This document shows, piece by piece, positions 6,314 to 6,504 of a stretch of 6,504 nucleotides of DNA. The notes beneath the pieces were generated by a model. The model was not told the DNA's origin. It searched no databases and saw only the letters and a program-made list of their open reading frames with translations. The stretch spans positions 1 to 6,504 of the forward strand of contig JABXKY010000273.1 of assembly GCA_013619005.1 (NCBI GenBank), in the 5' to 3' direction. The translations under genes and the position numbers were made by a program. How positions within the stretch are numbered: position 1 is the stretch's first letter; every line of letters begins with the position of its first letter. This DNA is from Candidatus Bathyarchaeota archaeon. Lineage in GTDB: Archaea; Thermoproteota; Bathyarchaeia; TCS64.

Positions 6314-6504
6314 TTGATCAAGAACAAGGACAGTTTGATTGGGAACCCAAGGGACGATGTTCTCCAGAGGCTTAGACACGATGCCTGTGTCATATTGGAC
6401 AACGCGTTGAGCGCGGTTGACCCAAAGGAGGCCGTGCTGAACGCCCTTTCCCTTGAGGGTGACCTTCTCTCATATGAGGGGGGCTCAATTGACCTCTCAA
6501 GGAC
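6314..6504 (+). CDS. Probable glycerate 2-kinase (MOFRL family), N-terminal part, runs off the window
   Basis: About 63 codons of a gene that continues past the window end. Glycerate 2-kinases of this family (DUF4147/MOFRL) phosphorylate D-glycerate to 2-phosphoglycerate, feeding sugar-acid breakdown into lower glycolysis. The visible pattern fits their N-terminus: a helix RLRHDACVILDNALSAVDP (about residues 16-34), then KEAVLNALSLEGDLL and a GG-containing turn. Family members typically show an A-x-x-A-x-DP-x-x-AV arrangement here. The GKA nucleotide-binding motif would come just beyond the window. No ATG is in frame. The stop TGA at 6305-6307 leaves TTG 6314 as the first start, with GTGAG (6304-6308) as a possible ribosome-binding site; TTG 6335 with AAGGA before it is the alternative. 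The identification rests on a short segment. Confidence 0.7.
   Translation, partial: MIKNKDSLIGNPRDDVLQRLRHDACVILDNALSAVDPKEAVLNALSLEGDLLSYEGGSIDLSR

Overview
The window is archaeal. EF-2 is of the archaeal/eukaryotic type, with a diphthamide-site VHRGPAQ motif. An AbrB-like domain is joined to a PhoU-type helical protein. The intergenic gaps hold TATA-like elements rather than bacterial -35/-10 pairs. From memory, the EF-2 N-terminus and G-domain wording resemble TACK/Asgard-grade archaea (Bathyarchaeia, Thaumarchaeota, Thorarchaeia) more than Euryarchaeota. That placement is an impression and was not computed. All genes found are on the + strand.

Layout. Bases 1-109 hold a plausible promoter (BRE/TATA at 53-68) and a Shine-Dalgarno-like GGTGA. 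Bases 110-1852 encode a double ABC ATPase, the EcfA-EcfA' fusion of an energy-coupling factor (ECF) transporter. It overlaps by ATGA with ecfT (1849-2643), the transmembrane coupling subunit. Together they form the energising module of an ECF vitamin/metal importer; the substrate-binding S subunit is not in the window. A 178-base gap (2644-2821) carries T-rich sequence, a TATA box, a possible leaderless 25-codon leader ORF and a 10-bp palindrome. It leads to a 352-residue AbrB-PhoU protein (2822-3880). A second gap (3881-4052) carries T-tracts, a perfect 12-bp inverted repeat around a 21-base spacer, and a TATA box in front of elongation factor 2 (4053-6260). Poly-T terminator-like tracts follow EF-2. 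The window ends inside the N-terminus of a probable glycerate 2-kinase (6314 onward).

How the parts may work together. The genes are mostly ordinary: nutrient uptake, a phosphate-type regulator, translation elongation and carbon metabolism. The least explained signal is in the two gaps on either side of the AbrB-PhoU gene. Both contain a TAATTACAA(A)TTGT-like element, and the second gap also has the long inverted repeat built from GTAATTA units just upstream of the EF-2 TATA box. A DNA-binding AbrB-PhoU protein controlling its own promoter, and perhaps EF-2, is a testable inference and not something the sequence proves. I see no mobile element, CRISPR array, tRNA, rRNA or defence system here.
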